Positions 13,053-23,935 of a stretch of 64,000 nucleotides of DNA are shown here, one piece after another (within the stretch, counting starts at the first letter, position 1; each line of letters starts with the position of its first letter). The notes beneath the pieces were generated by a model that was not told where the DNA came from, did no database searches, and worked only from the letters and a program-made list of their open reading frames with translations. Source of the stretch: Zonotrichia leucophrys gambelii. Taxonomy: Eukaryota; Chordata; Aves; Passeriformes; Passerellidae. The stretch is from assembly GCF_028769735.1 (NCBI RefSeq), contig NC_088171.1, positions 124,146,533-124,210,532 on the forward strand, in the 5' to 3' direction. The translations under genes and the position numbers were made by a program.

Positions 13053-16000
13053 CGTGAGAAAATAAAGCAGCTCTTACTCAGATAAGGAAAATTTTCTTCA
13101 TGTGAGTAATAATTAAACAATATATCTCCAAAGCCAGTTTCCATGACTAATTTTGCTCATGAAGTGAGTATTTAGGAGTCTGCATCTATCTCTGGCCCAG
13201 CTAGGTACCAGATGTAGATTTCCTTTTGAACCACTCATCTCTGAAAACTGAAGATGCACATGATCGCTTAAATAAATATGACCTGAACATCACAGGAGAG
13301 GAGTTTGCCTGCACTTTTAGCACAACAGTATGTTTCTTGGAGCAAAGGTATCTGTACCAGGACTATTATCCAGTATTTTTATTCCTCCATATTTAATTAT
13401 TAACAAATAAACATTTCTGTTTCTCCACATTATTTTGTGGCCATTTAGTACCTTAAGGAGGCTTGTAAAATGGAGGGAAAGTGGTATTTTTCCAAGCACA
13501 GATAGTGATAGAAGGAAGAATGCTTTTAAACTAAAAGAGGGGAGATTTAAATTAGATGGTAGGAGGAAGTTCTTTAATGTGGGGGGCTGAGGCAGTGACA
13601 CAGGCTTCTCAGAGAAGCTGTGGGTGCCCCATCCCTCAAAGTGCCCCAGATGAGGCTGGAGGGGGCTTTGCACAACCTGGTCTAGAGGAAGATGCGCCTG
13701 CCTATGGCAGGGGATTAGAACTGGCTGATCTTTAAGGTCCATTCCAGTCCAAGACACTCTATGAAGCTTTGATTCTGTGATGTAACACTAGATGCTGCAG
13801 CTGGAGCTGCATTGGTTATGCCTTGTTATATTTAAGAAGTGTTCTGAATATCCTCCCTTGAATATTGCTTTTTTTGCTCCACCATTTCGTATTTCTCTCT
13901 CCTTATTAGTTTTCCTTATATTTCATCTTGCTAACAGCCTTTTTTTTCATTTTCTCACCACATCTGTGTAAGAAGCACCATAAGCAATATACAGCTGTGT
14001 TAGAACTATCAAAAATTTGAAAATATCCCTTCTAGCGCTTCAAACAGTGTCAAAAATAAACTTGAAATGAAAACCTCCTATGTATGTTGGAATCCTGCAT
14101 CACTGTGGAGCTGTGTGAGTCCAAACACAGTCATTTAAAAGCCAAGACAAACAACAAAGGGAGTCTATTAATCCCAGCTCCCCTGGGTATCCATGGTCAT
14201 TCATTTACCCATTTCTGGATGTGTAGTAGACTTTGAACAGACAGGGTGGCCAAGTTCTTTTGCCAAATGGGCTGGAAACAGAAAATAATTTGACAATCCA
14301 GTACAAACACATAGCAGGCGCCTTCCAGAATTGTCATAAGGGGATTTCAGAATGATCTGAGCACCAGGGAAACAGCAGACTGACAGCTGGGGTACAAGGC
14401 CATTAGAGAAGGGACATCAGTCTGAATGACATTCTACCCTGTGGATGTTTCTTGGCAGGGAGGGGGGTTCCTTTATTTTGAACCAGTGCCAGTGATTTTC
14501 CTGTCTCAAAATTCATCACAATGTGCCCTTAAAGACATATTGTACAGGAAAATCACATTAGGGGTTTGCAGTCACTTCCTGAGGCCTGGTTCAGCTTTCA
14601 AGCAGTCTCTTTCTGGTGCCAACCCAATTTGCATCCAGTAAATACCGAATTAGAGGATAAGGATTTTCTTCATTATCATGAATTATAGGACAAATTACTT
14701 TTGAATGTACTGTCTGCCAGCACAGCATCCAGAAATGCGTGTACTTTGATATGAGGCTCTAATTTTTCACTGTTCTCCAGAATTTATGATAAAAAGTCTT
14801 TCCAGAAGGCAAAAGGTTTGAATGAAGAAAACAAATCTTGAAAAATGGGGAAATGCCTCAAAATCTCAAAGGCATTTTGCTACCTCCATTGAAAGCAAAT
14901 GCTCTTTTAAAAAATATTTCTTATCTGCATGGTCCAAATCTTACTTTTTATTAGCGCGTGGCAGTGTCCTTGAAAATTGTTTTCCAAATCTGAAAAGGTC
15001 TGATTTTATAACTCATTATATATGCATATTTAAACACCATGAAATGTTAGCCTTTCAAATTTACAAATCACTTCTGAAATGTTTCATGGGAAAGGACATT
15101 ACATTAAATTAGTCTAATGGTGTCTTTTCTATTCAGACTCCCAACACGAAGAGAAATGGATTCCCAGATTATCCATTACTTTTAGATCATTTAAGCAAAG
15201 GGTTCACAAAATTCATATCAGCAAACAAAATGTAATGATCATAACTCTTCCAAAAGTAGATTTTTGAGAGATTGCTGTTGAGTAGTAAATTAAACAAAAA
15301 GTGCAGAACAACTTTAGAATAACTAGTCAAACTGGGCCACTCAGGTTTGCCCACAAGTGGGAAAGAGAGATGAAAATATTTAATTATTTCAGGTTTACAT
15401 TGCATCAGATCTCTTAAAATAACTTTTTTACTTAGTAAATTAACCTATGGTTAAGAACTGTTTAATGCTATCTATCTGAAATCAAATATTTTGTTTCAAA
15501 ATACACTACTTTTATTATATGATTATTTAAAATTTTGATATTTTTATTAAACTTATGGGGCTTTTATGATTTTTTATTGCTCTACAAAATTCCTTCTTGT
15601 CCTAGCTCTACTTGACTTTGGCTCATCCTTCTTCTATATTCCATCAGTGAAATTCCCTCTGCTTTTGGCTTCATCTATCTGAGGAGCTTTGTTCCCATTT
15701 GCAACATCTTTCATCTGGCACAACAGAGGCAGAGACATGAAAAGTGCTTGCTCTATTACTCAGTTCAGCATATGCTGTAAGGGAGAGAGGAGCCAGGAAG
15801 AGTCTCAGGGAGGTCCCAGCCCTTCCAGGAGACCATTCCTGCCAGCAGGTGCTCCAGGGATCATTTTGGGAAATGGAGAAATGAGCCTGTAGCCAGGCCA
15901 GAGGTGAAACCCATTAAGTGATAAGGATGGAGGGAAGTGGCTCTCTCCTATGACCTCAAGCATGCCATTACAGCCTTTCAAAGCCAGATGTGTTTTACCC

Positions 16001-19000
16001 CAATATCTTGCTGCAAGATGTTCTGCCTTGCCTTTGCAGCCTTTTCTAGAATCTCCTTTATTTGCCCTGTCAGTGCATTTGGTTTTATGCGTATCTTACT
16101 TTCATTAAAATATTTGTTTTCTCCTACTCGAGTCTTGCTCATATAGAAGAGTTGCAGCCTTTTTCAGTCCATTTAAAGCCACAGGATAGAATTTTGAATG
16201 TTTCATTACCACTAATTGTAATTAATGGTTAAAACCCTTAATTTAGGCCATAAACTAACTCATTTTTATGGATCACAATGGCACCAGTGCCTTGGGATCA
16301 GCACTGAAATACACAATTAGCCTCCCAGTGCCCTATTTCATTCTCTGTTTTTCTATTTTTTCTCATGCTGCCTCTCATTTATTTTATCCAAAAGCACATG
16401 ATGTTGCTCATCTTTTCCAAATAACTGTCTTTTCAACTAGACTTGCCTGGAGAATGGGCCCAATGCTGCAAGTTTTTGGCTTCTTTCCTAGGATTAGTGG
16501 TTTCCTGTTAGAAATTTCGTTGAGTACACATAACAAAGCTTATGCTTCTGAGAAGTGAGAGAAGGAAGAACACAATATTAAGCATGGACTGCATGTGTTT
16601 AATTCCTACTCACAGTTTTCATCTTCCTTGAAAAATAAAAGCTTTTAACTAAAAACTTTTTGTATTTTCTATGCAATAAAACACTTATTTTCTCTTCCTA
16701 ATCAGTGAGATTAATCTGAATATAAGTGTAATGGGAAGAAACATTGTCTGAGTTGATGCTGCCTGTCTTTCATGTCAATAAACTTCCAAGCCTGTTATTA
16801 ACTATTCAAGCACATTATAGAAGAGTCCAGCCTGGGTGAAAATTGCACCTGTCCTGCATCAGTAATCTCCACAGAAATGACTCTACATTTCTTCAACCTC
16901 AGGTGCCTATCTCTAAAGATAAAATGTCTGTAGCTAAGAGACTGCAGCTGTCAGAGGTTGAGCAACCACTGCAGCGATGCAGATGAGCCAGGGCAGCAGC
17001 ACCGCAGCATTTTTGTTAACAGAAGTGCTTCGGACATTTCTCTGCTGCTGCTCCCTCAGGCGTACCCTACATGTACCCCACATTCTGCCCCTGCTTCTAA
17101 ACCTAAAGCTAACCTAGTTCAGTCACAAAGTAACCTCCTAAAAAAAGGCAGCAAGCTTTACACAGTTTCCACACTCAGGGAATTGTTGCCCTATGGCAAG
17201 GAACTGTGGTCCTTGGCAACATGCTTTGCTCCACATGAGTATTTCTTCTCAATCTGTGTCTCTGTTTCCAGTCCCAGGAGGCCCAGGTGCTGAAACATCT
17301 GGCAGAGAAGAGAGAACATGAGCGAGAAGTGCTTCAAAAAGCTTTGGAGGAGAACAATAACTTCAGCAAAATGGCAGAGGAAAAGCTGATACTGAAAATG
17401 GAACAGATCAAAGAAAACCGTGAAGCTAATATAGCTGCTCTTATTGAACGCCTCCAAGAGAAGGTAACCACACCATCACTCCTCACTTTAGACTAGAGAG
17501 GAAAACCTAATCAATATTTTGCAAAGATGTTGTGTATAGTCCATATCTCAGCTGCTACACTTGAGCTATTTTTAAGTCAGAGCTACTGATGCCTGTCTAA
17601 ACCCCCACTCACTCTGGAAAAGGACTGAAGTGCTACAGTCACACAATCACAGGGTGGTTGAGGTTGGAAGGGCCCTCTGGAGATCCTCTGGTCCAACCCC
17701 AGGCTCAAGGGGGGCCACGTAGAACCAGTTGCCCAGGGCCACGTCCAGGTGGCTTTTTAATATCTCCAAGAATGAAGACTCCAATTCCACTCTGGGCAAC
17801 CTGTGCCACTGCTCAGTCACCTCACAATGACAAAGTTTTCCCTTCAGAGGATGTTCAGAGGAAGCCTTATAGGTTTTAGTTTTTGCCCATTGCCCCTGAT
17901 CATGTCACTGGGCACCACTGGAAAGATCCTGGCTCTGTGTTCCCTTCATTCAGGTATTTATAGATATTTGTAAATCACCCTGAGCTGTCTCCAAACTGAA
18001 CAATCCAGCTCTCTCAGCCTTTCCTCATAGCAGAGACTGAGAGATGCTCCTTAAGCCTCATGGCCCTTTGCTGGACTGCCTCTAGAGAAAGGTTGGTTTT
18101 CTAGCTTTTAAGAAGTTCTGTGAACAAATGAAAGGTCACTTGTGTTTAGATTTTAGCTTCTAAGAAAAGTCACTGATCAAATCAAGCAACTGCCCTATGT
18201 CTGTAATTCTTGGTTTCTCAGAGGAGAAAGATGAAAAATTATGGGGAAAAAATCTTTCATATACAGCAAAAGAGGTCTGTCTTTCCACAAGTGTTGCAAG
18301 GAAGAGAATAAATTTTGGAGATCTTTGGTACATCCAGAGGAAACAGGGAATCACAAACCTTAGATGCAAGATGAATATGCCCTTCTCCAAAAAAAAACCT
18401 ACCACACAAGGGAGAGAAACATGCAAATAAAGATTTGGAAGTGTTAAGAAAAAATTAATTAGTTCTGCATGAATGATCATTTGTTTCTGTCAATAATGAA
18501 CTTTCTAATATATTCTGATACACTATTTCAATAGTAATTTGGCTAAAGAAAATAGCTCTCAGGTTTTCAAGGCGATCTTCATAAGCACCTCTACATCTGT
18601 GATGGAGACAAAAGTCTTTGAGAGTAGGAAAGAAACAACAGAATCCAAGGGATGATTTTACAAGTAACTACACAAACAGGATGATTCTTGAGCTTAAGAG
18701 CTATACCCAGATTGCTTGACATTTTTGCATTAGCTTCATTTGCAGACACATTCCAAGACCTTATGAAAAAAAAAGGAAAAGCAAATTAGTTATTCTCAAA
18801 GTCCAAAAGGAAGTGGGAACGACAGCTGATGCATGTCTCTGTCCTAGGTTAATGTTAACAGACTGTTAAACCCTCAATGTGATAGCATATATGCATGAAA
18901 CCCAAGAAAGACTTCTGAGGAAAGATGACAGTAACTTACTTGGAAACATTTGCTCTGACCAGTAATTTAAAATACAATTTTGCCAACACCAAAACACAAA

Positions 19001-19881
19001 AAACAGACATAATTTGCCAACATCAAAAGTGAGTTCTTAATATACAGAAAAAGAAGTGAGATATCTGTTCCAAGTCTTCTAAAGTTACACCGAGATGTGG
19101 GTTCCCCAAGGTATTGGTGTCTAGAACCTACTGCAGAAATAACTTCTGTATTATGCAGTTAATAGGAACACCAAGCAACAAATTATAAAATCTAGCATTC
19201 AGTATTACAGATATTTGAAGGACTGATTTACAGGTTAAGTTAGTGCAATAGATGATACTCTTTGTCATAGCTAGAGAAAGACTCAAGAGGACACGTAGCT
19301 TCAGTGTTCAGACTAAGGAAATTATTGAGACGTTCAGATTGACTTATCTCATTGAAACAAAGTTCTTGCATCTTTATTACAGTTCCTAAATGCTACAAAT
19401 AACAGAGTAACTAACATACAATGTGCAGGCAATTAATTCCTCACTCATCCTTCCCTATATTTAGTTTAATATCCAGGAATTCAAAGGGCAAATGTGAGCA
19501 TGTGGCACATTTTATGCTGCAAGCAGCACCTCTCTATGTGGCCCTTTTAAATGAGACTCTGTGAGGCACTGAGGATTATAAGACCATATCAGATAAAAGA
19601 CTGAGCTCCAGAGCAGGAGTAGAAAGTAAACACAAAATGTGCCTCAGGCTGGTCTGGTGGATGACACCTCTCCTGTGTTGCTTCTTTTAAAGATGGTTGT
19701 GCTGTGAAACAAGTTTTGCACAAGCATCAAATGCATGACCTAAAGAGGTTGCCAGCTTGAACCTCCCTGGGCAGGGGGAATGAGAAAAAGATTTGATTTT
19801 TCTTTTCTTGATGTTTTCCAGGAGAGGCATGCTGCAGAGGTCCGTAGAAACAAGGAGCTCCAGGTGGAACTGTCTGGCTGA
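6577..19881 (+). CDS. STMN2: Stathmin-2 (SCG10), coding exons 2-5 of 5, 5'-partial
   Basis: Stathmin-2 is a neuronal growth-cone and Golgi-associated phosphoprotein that sequesters tubulin dimers and promotes microtubule turnover. The joined exons (6577-6672, 7306-7478, 17272-17463, 19822-19881) give residues 7-179, matching the family length of 179. The membrane-anchoring segment has the two palmitoylated cysteines at C22 and C24 (motif [10 protein letters not shown]). The stathmin-like domain starts near residue 39 and runs as a charged helix. The four regulatory serines known in the family are all present: S50 (RASG), S62 (PSP), S73 (ASPKKK) and S97 (first codon of exon 4). All splice sites are GT/AG and phases are consistent (1, 0, 0). 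The first exon, encoding MAKTAM, is outside the window, so promoter and start are not visible. The gene converges on HEY1. Differences from human, recalled from memory, are conservative or lie in the linker (for example M32, K36, E78, H103). Confidence 0.97.
6673..7305 (+). other. STMN2: STMN2 intron 2
   Basis: A 633-bp phase 1 intron with donor GTGAGT and a pyrimidine-rich acceptor ending TGTGCAG. It is AT-rich, with two TAATT-type homeodomain-core motifs near 6785-6820. No repeat or open frame of note was seen. Confidence 0.9.
7306..7478 (+). CDS. STMN2: STMN2 exon 3 (residues 39-96)
   Basis: The exon starts by completing Asp39, then reads [20 protein letters not shown]. This is the N-terminal beta-hairpin cap of the stathmin-like domain, which blocks longitudinal addition to tubulin. 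It holds the phosphorylation sites S50, S62 (PPSP) and S73 (ASPKKK) and begins the long helix ([18 protein letters not shown]). The donor GTACCT follows at 7479. Val64 and Glu78 differ from human Ile and Asp as recalled; both are conservative. Confidence 0.97.
12987..13052. repeat. (GATA)n microsatellite
   Basis: An uninterrupted tetranucleotide array of about 16 copies of GATA within STMN2 intron 3. It is likely to vary in length between individuals. The reverse strand gives an artefactual open frame of repeated Leu-Ser-Ile-Tyr residues. Confidence 0.98.
13505..13783 (+). mobile_element. CR1 LINE fragment, 3' end, sense orientation
   Basis: The sequence reads like the 3' tail of avian chicken-repeat-1. 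It has the block ending 'agaagctgtgggtgccccat' (13613-13632), then a region corresponding to the usual 'aacctggtctag' block at 13675-13686, then 'ctttaaggtccattcca' near 13730-13746, and it ends in the octamer-like GATTCTGTGAT. It is 5'-truncated and diverged from the consensus as I recall it. The open frame on the opposite strand across this region is a by-product of the repeat. Confidence 0.9.
17272..17463 (+). CDS. STMN2: STMN2 exon 4 (residues 97-160)
   Basis: The acceptor TTTCCAG ends at 17271 and the donor GTAACC starts at 17464. The exon is exactly 64 codons, phase 0 at both ends. It begins [17 protein letters not shown], with S97 the fourth regulatory serine, and continues through [12 protein letters not shown] and [22 protein letters not shown]. 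This is the central tubulin-binding helix, with two internal repeats each contacting one alpha-beta tubulin dimer. H103 stands where human has Gln, and the [10 protein letters not shown] segment differs conservatively from human; both comparisons are from memory. Confidence 0.97.
17464..19821 (+). other. STMN2: STMN2 intron 4
   Basis: A 2358-bp phase 0 intron, donor GTAACC and acceptor TGTTTTCCAG. It contains one CR1 fragment (17636-18090). The remainder is AT-rich with no recognised exon. Confidence 0.92.
17636..18090 (-). mobile_element. CR1 LINE fragment, antisense orientation
   Basis: On the + strand this begins with the reverse complement of the CR1 3' terminus (CACACAATCACAGGGTGG) followed by 'gaggttggaagggccctct', 'ctggtccaacccc', a 'ttgcccagggccacgtccag' block, and further in 'ctctctcagcctttcctcat' and 'tgctggactgcctct'. 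This is the usual order of a reverse-oriented CR1 tail. It is about 450 bp, 5'-truncated, and lies wholly within STMN2 intron 4. Confidence 0.93.
19822..19881 (+). CDS. STMN2: STMN2 exon 5 (residues 161-179 and stop)
   Basis: The acceptor TTTTCCAG ends at 19821. The exon reads [19 protein letters not shown] then TGA at 19879-19881. This is the C-terminal end of the stathmin-like helix and, as far as I recall, is identical to the mammalian protein. The fit in frame, length and termination confirms the gene model. Confidence 0.97.
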   Translation, partial: ERHAAEVRRNKELQVELSG

Positions 19882-20011
19882 AAACAGCAATGGTGGATGT
19901 GACCCATCCCCACCATTAGTAAACTCCCCCTGCCTATATTATTATGGATCATGCGATATAAGTATGGGAAATGTATGACGTGGTTTAAAAAAAAGGTAAA
20001 AACAAGAACTC

Positions 20012-20017
20012 AATAAA
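20012..20017 (+). terminator. STMN2: Proximal poly(A) signal AATAAA (candidate)
   Basis: A canonical hexamer 131 bases after the STMN2 stop codon. It sits in a very A-rich stretch, which makes a chance match more likely. Use of this site would give a very short 3' UTR. Confidence 0.35.
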
Positions 20018-21147
20018 AAACTTTAAAAAGAAACAAAAAAATAAAAACAAAATCAATGCGGTCTCTTTGCAGAATGATTTGCTTGATGTTTAAAAAACTT
20101 GGATCTTATTTTGTAAATACTTACATTTTTGTTAAAAAATACAATTATTGCATTATGCAACTTATTTCATAATCTTACATGTCCTGTAACAGGCTTCTGA
20201 TGTTGTCTATTTCCACTTGGTTGAATTTGCTGGGTCTGTTCATTTGAAGCACCTCGTGTCTAATTCCATTCCCTGCGACTTCTCATTCCAACCCACCATG
20301 AGGTCAGTGGTAGTTCTATGGTGCTAGAGGCCAATCATTGCCTAATAACCTAGACTGCTTTGCCATCTATAAGCTTTCTTGAAACAGTGACTAGATCACA
20401 AGTATTATGACTTCACATTCAGCTGTCAAAGACAAAAGGCTCTTAAAATGGTTTTTCAAATGCAACTTATGCTGCAGGGCTCTGTACTGTGCTGTACAAT
20501 TGAGGTTGAATTGCCACGTAGCATTTTTGTTGCTTCTGCTTTTTGAGGTGAGAGGCAACAAAAACATCTGTGCAACAGAATGAAATGAAGCAAAATCAGT
20601 TTGAGACAAATTTAAAAGAGGCACGTTGTAACCATCAAGCTATGACAAGTTTTGGATTATCCAAACAGCCATACAAATGCTAATTGTAAAGTGAGCTTAA
20701 TTCACCACTTGAAAATTTATTGATGGAGCAACTAATAGATAGCATCAAGTGGCTTTATCTGTAGGTGCCATGATCTATGATACTTATCTGATGCTACCAC
20801 ATTACATGTGTAATAGTACAAGAGGCTACAGAGTATTTCACCTGGAACCATGAGCCAGTCGTTACTGTTTTTTTATGACACTGCTGACTTCCATTCATCA
20901 TGACCTTTACTCTTCAGTGTTAGCCAATCCTACCTAGGGACAGACATCTAGGACTAAGAGGGCTGAAGCAGGAGGAATGACTAGACAGGGTGCTTGTGCC
21001 AAGTACAATATCACCAAACCCAACACATCATCCCCAAAATAGCTGCAGTTTTGAAGTTGTCCCTACCCCCCCTGGAGGTTGCTGCCTGCATATTCTACTC
21101 TTCATTAGTGCTATTTTCCTGTATGTCATTGTGAGCAAGCTGTGATT

Positions 21148-21153
21148 AATAAA
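21148..21153 (+). terminator. STMN2: Distal poly(A) signal AATAAA (candidate, preferred)
   Basis: A canonical hexamer about 1.27 kb after the stop. It is followed about 30 bases later by T/GT-rich sequence (GGCTTGTTTCTTCTC), as expected downstream of a cleavage site. Confidence 0.6.
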
Positions 21154-22107
21154 GAATTGGGGTTCTGTGAACTGAAAAAGGGCTTGTTTCTTCTCTCGCT
21201 CCATTACCTCTCTGGCATGTGCCCACGTAAGGGAAAACCTAGTGCGGTCATAAAAGCATGGAAATGAGACTTAAACAATTATTAATAGACCAAGCCTATT
21301 TCTCTGCTAATATGGGACTAATCCCTGCTATGCATTTTCCAGTGCTTAGGCTGGCTGTTTTTAAAGATTATCACATAAACTGAGCCTGTAAATGTGACCT
21401 CTAGCACTGAGTTTATTTAAAAAGAACTAGCTATATACACATGGACATGCAATCTTTAATCCTGACTCAACACTGGGGGGAAAATGGAATTTGGGGAAAG
21501 AAAAGTAAATTATCTATCTCTGAGTATGTACATCAATAGCTACAACAAGATCCTGGGTGTTAACACACTGGTTTTCAGGGTAGAAAGCATTAATTTATAG
21601 GATTTATTGAAGAACAAAATCACTTGGGCTTCTGCTGAGCTACAGAGCTGAAATGTAAAATCAAATCAGACCCCATTTTGAATTGGACAAGTGATAAAGA
21701 ATTATCTCTAGGATTAGTAGAAAACTAAACTAATTATTTGAAGTCATCAAAGTTGCATCATTTACTTGCTCTTTCAGAGGGGTGGACTTTATGCTCCAGG
21801 TCTGCAACAGTCAGTTTTTTATTTTAGCAGACTATTATGTTTCAGGGCAAAGAGATGGCCTGCAGTCAAAAAGCAGCATAAGTTGAATGTGGACAAAGGC
21901 TGTGAGCTCAACTCTGTGTGCAGTGAACTCAGAACCACAGAATGAAATGAGTACTCCAGCTTCTTACAGCAGCTAAATTACTTATCTTTCTCATGAAATT
22001 ACCAGAAGTAAACCTGGCATGGGAGCCAGATAGCAGACGTTGAGTCTGGAAGACATGAACTTCAGTGTTGCCAAGCCTATAAAGTTTGTATATTGCTTTA
22101 AGCCCCA

Positions 22108-22110
<3 letters not shown>

Positions 22111-22158
<48 letters not shown>
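22111..22158 (+). repeat. Poly(A) tract, 48 bases
   Basis: An uninterrupted run of 48 adenines ending in GAAGG. No upstream SINE, LINE or processed gene body is recognisable and no clear target-site duplication was seen. It could be a retroposition scar or an expanded homopolymer. Homopolymer lengths of this size are also unreliable in assemblies. Confidence 0.97.
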
Positions 22159-22160
<2 letters not shown>

Positions 22161-23423
22161 AGGACATTATTGTAATTAAATTTAAGGTCCAGGATCTTAG
22201 CTTGAGGGATTGTGGACTCTGTTTTCATTTCCCAATGGCAAGCCACTTACAGTTTTCCCTCTCCATTGATTGAACAAATTCTGGAAGTACTTCAAGACCT
22301 TTTCCTGTTTGTCTTCCTGGCTATGGTTGCTCAGAGAACAAGCCAAGAACAAATCTCTGCTGCTGAGCCAAGCAGGGCAACCTGCATTACTGCCATGGGG
22401 TTCAACTCTCTTCCTCCCAAAAAGGGTGTCCACACCCAAAGTGCCAGCTGGGATGGTCCCCAGCACACTCTCACTCTGCCACAGAACTGTGCTTTGCCTG
22501 GGAAGTGCTTCTTGACAGGCACCAAGGCTGCACCAGGGAAAGGAGTGAAGATCCAGACAGTGGGAGCGCTGCTGCCCCAGGTCACAAACCATGCTCTGCT
22601 CCTGCTCACTTGGCTCTTTGAACAGTGGAGGGTCTACAATTCATTTTATTAATGTGTAACTATGCTTCGAAAGCCTATTTGCACTGCCTATTTAATCTCT
22701 AATAGCAAAAAAAGAGAAATATCTGGAGACCTGCAGAATAGCCATTTCCTTCTTTTACTCCTTCTTTACATTTCCTTATATTTTACTTTAGTACTGCCTT
22801 TCTAGCTCCTCCCTGCTTGTGCTAGCGAAAGTGTATTTTGGCCGTGGGTCTCTCTTCATGTGTAGCTTCAGATAAAGAATCTCCTTGAAAAGTAAGAAAA
22901 TATAAGTATAAAACACCTGCTTTTAAAGTATCACCATTTGGGTAAGACAGGGCTTTTTTAATTCAATGGCAACCAAAGGGTTCAGGGCTTTTAGATCAAA
23001 AAAAAATTAGGCTTCTTGTTTGATTAACTGTAGATGCCCAAGTCCATGCCATGAGCTGGGAGTAGCTGCTGCTGAGCTGCAGAACATTTCCCACAGACTG
23101 CCTGAGACCTCCCACAGGACGGGAGGGAGGCTGGAGCACTGGCATTACACCACACAGATGTTTCCTCCTTTCATTGGGCTCTGTGATGCCTCAGAAGCAG
23201 GGCAGAGCTGTGCAGCACATCTAGAGAGGCACTTCTGGCCTCTGACCTCTGCAGGTCCAAGGAATGCCACTCCAGGCTGGTTAAGGTTAGATCTCCTCTT
23301 GGTTAACTCATCCGTTGTGTCAGAGCTGCCACGAGGCAACAGCTTGAGTAATCAAACAGGAATGGCTCAAACCTGTCACACTTCTTGTGGTCCTACCAAA
23401 GCCACAAAATTTATGGTCAAACC

Positions 23424-23632
23424 AATTCTAGAATCCTAGAATATTTTGGTTGGAAGAGGTATTTAAGATTATTGGGCCCTGGCATTATTAACCTGGCACT
23501 CCAACTCCACCAGTAAACCACATCCCTAGGTGTCACGTCTCCACATCTTTTAAATACCTTCAGGGATGGCAGCTCAGCCACTTCTGTTCCAATGCTTGAT
23601 AACCCTGTTGGTGAAGAAATTTTCCTAATATC
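23424..23632 (-). mobile_element. CR1 LINE fragment, antisense orientation
   Basis: It starts on the + strand with TTCTAGAATCCTAGAATA, a degenerate form of the CR1 3' octamer repeat, then 'ttggttggaagaggtattta'. Further in are blocks resembling 'cttcagggatggcagctcagccac' (23560-23583) and 'aaccctgttggtgaagaaat'. It ends where a second CR1 begins. Confidence 0.88.
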
Positions 23633-23935
23633 AGAGTCACAGAGTCATGGAATCATTTATGTAGGAAAAGACAATTTAGTCCAACCTATGACCAAACACC
23701 ACCATGTCAATTACACCACGACACTAAGTCCATGTCCAGTCTTTCCTTAAATACATCCAAGGATGGTGACTCCACTACATCCCTGGGTAGCCCGTTCCAG
23801 TATCTAATCTCCTTCTCTGTGAAGAATTCCTTCCCAATGTCCAATCTGAACCTCCCTTGGCACAACTTTAGGCCACTTCCTCTCGTACAGTCGCTTGTTA
23901 GCTGGGAGAAGAGACCAACCCTGCTACAACCTCCA
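23632..23935 (-). mobile_element. Second CR1 LINE fragment, antisense, directly abutting
   Basis: It starts with CAGAGTCACAGAGTCATGG, again the reverse-complemented CR1 terminus, and continues through 'aaggatggtgactccact', 'ccctgggtagcccgttccag' and 'tccaatctgaacctccc'. The separate 3' terminus shows this is an independent insertion in the same orientation as its neighbour. Similar wording at 48060-48170 suggests that both belong to one CR1 subfamily. Confidence 0.9.

Larger units (their letters stand above)
7479..17271 (+). other. STMN2: STMN2 intron 3 (9.8 kb)
   Basis: A large phase 0 intron with donor GTACCT and acceptor TGTTTCCAG. It contains a (GATA)n microsatellite at 12987-13052 and a CR1 LINE tail at about 13505-13783. 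A G+C-richer stretch at 11250-11600 carries overlapping open frames without recognisable protein. An AT-rich patch with several homeodomain-type TAATTR motifs lies near 16205-16255 and another near 10430-10470; these may be regulatory but cannot be shown to be from one sequence. No additional STMN2 exon was recognised. Confidence 0.85.
19882..21175 (+). other. STMN2: STMN2 3' UTR (extent inferred)
   Basis: Sequence downstream of the STMN2 stop. It includes an A-rich stretch near 19985-20050 and an AT-rich block near 20090-20185. The end is set at the distal AATAAA plus about 20 bases, because that signal is followed by a GT/T-rich downstream region and gives a UTR of about 1.3 kb, in the range expected for this gene. 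The true cleavage site is not shown by the sequence. Confidence 0.6.

Noticed and set aside
13317..13757. 146-codon minus-strand open frame
   Set aside because: Mostly the antisense of a sense-oriented CR1 tail at 13505-13783.
22040..22273. Polylysine-containing open frame
   Set aside because: The lysine run is the translation of the poly(A) tract at 22111-22158.
22212..22652. 146-codon frame beside the poly(A) tract, considered as a processed pseudogene
   Set aside because: It lies downstream, not upstream, of the plus-strand poly(A), and its translation matches nothing I recognise.
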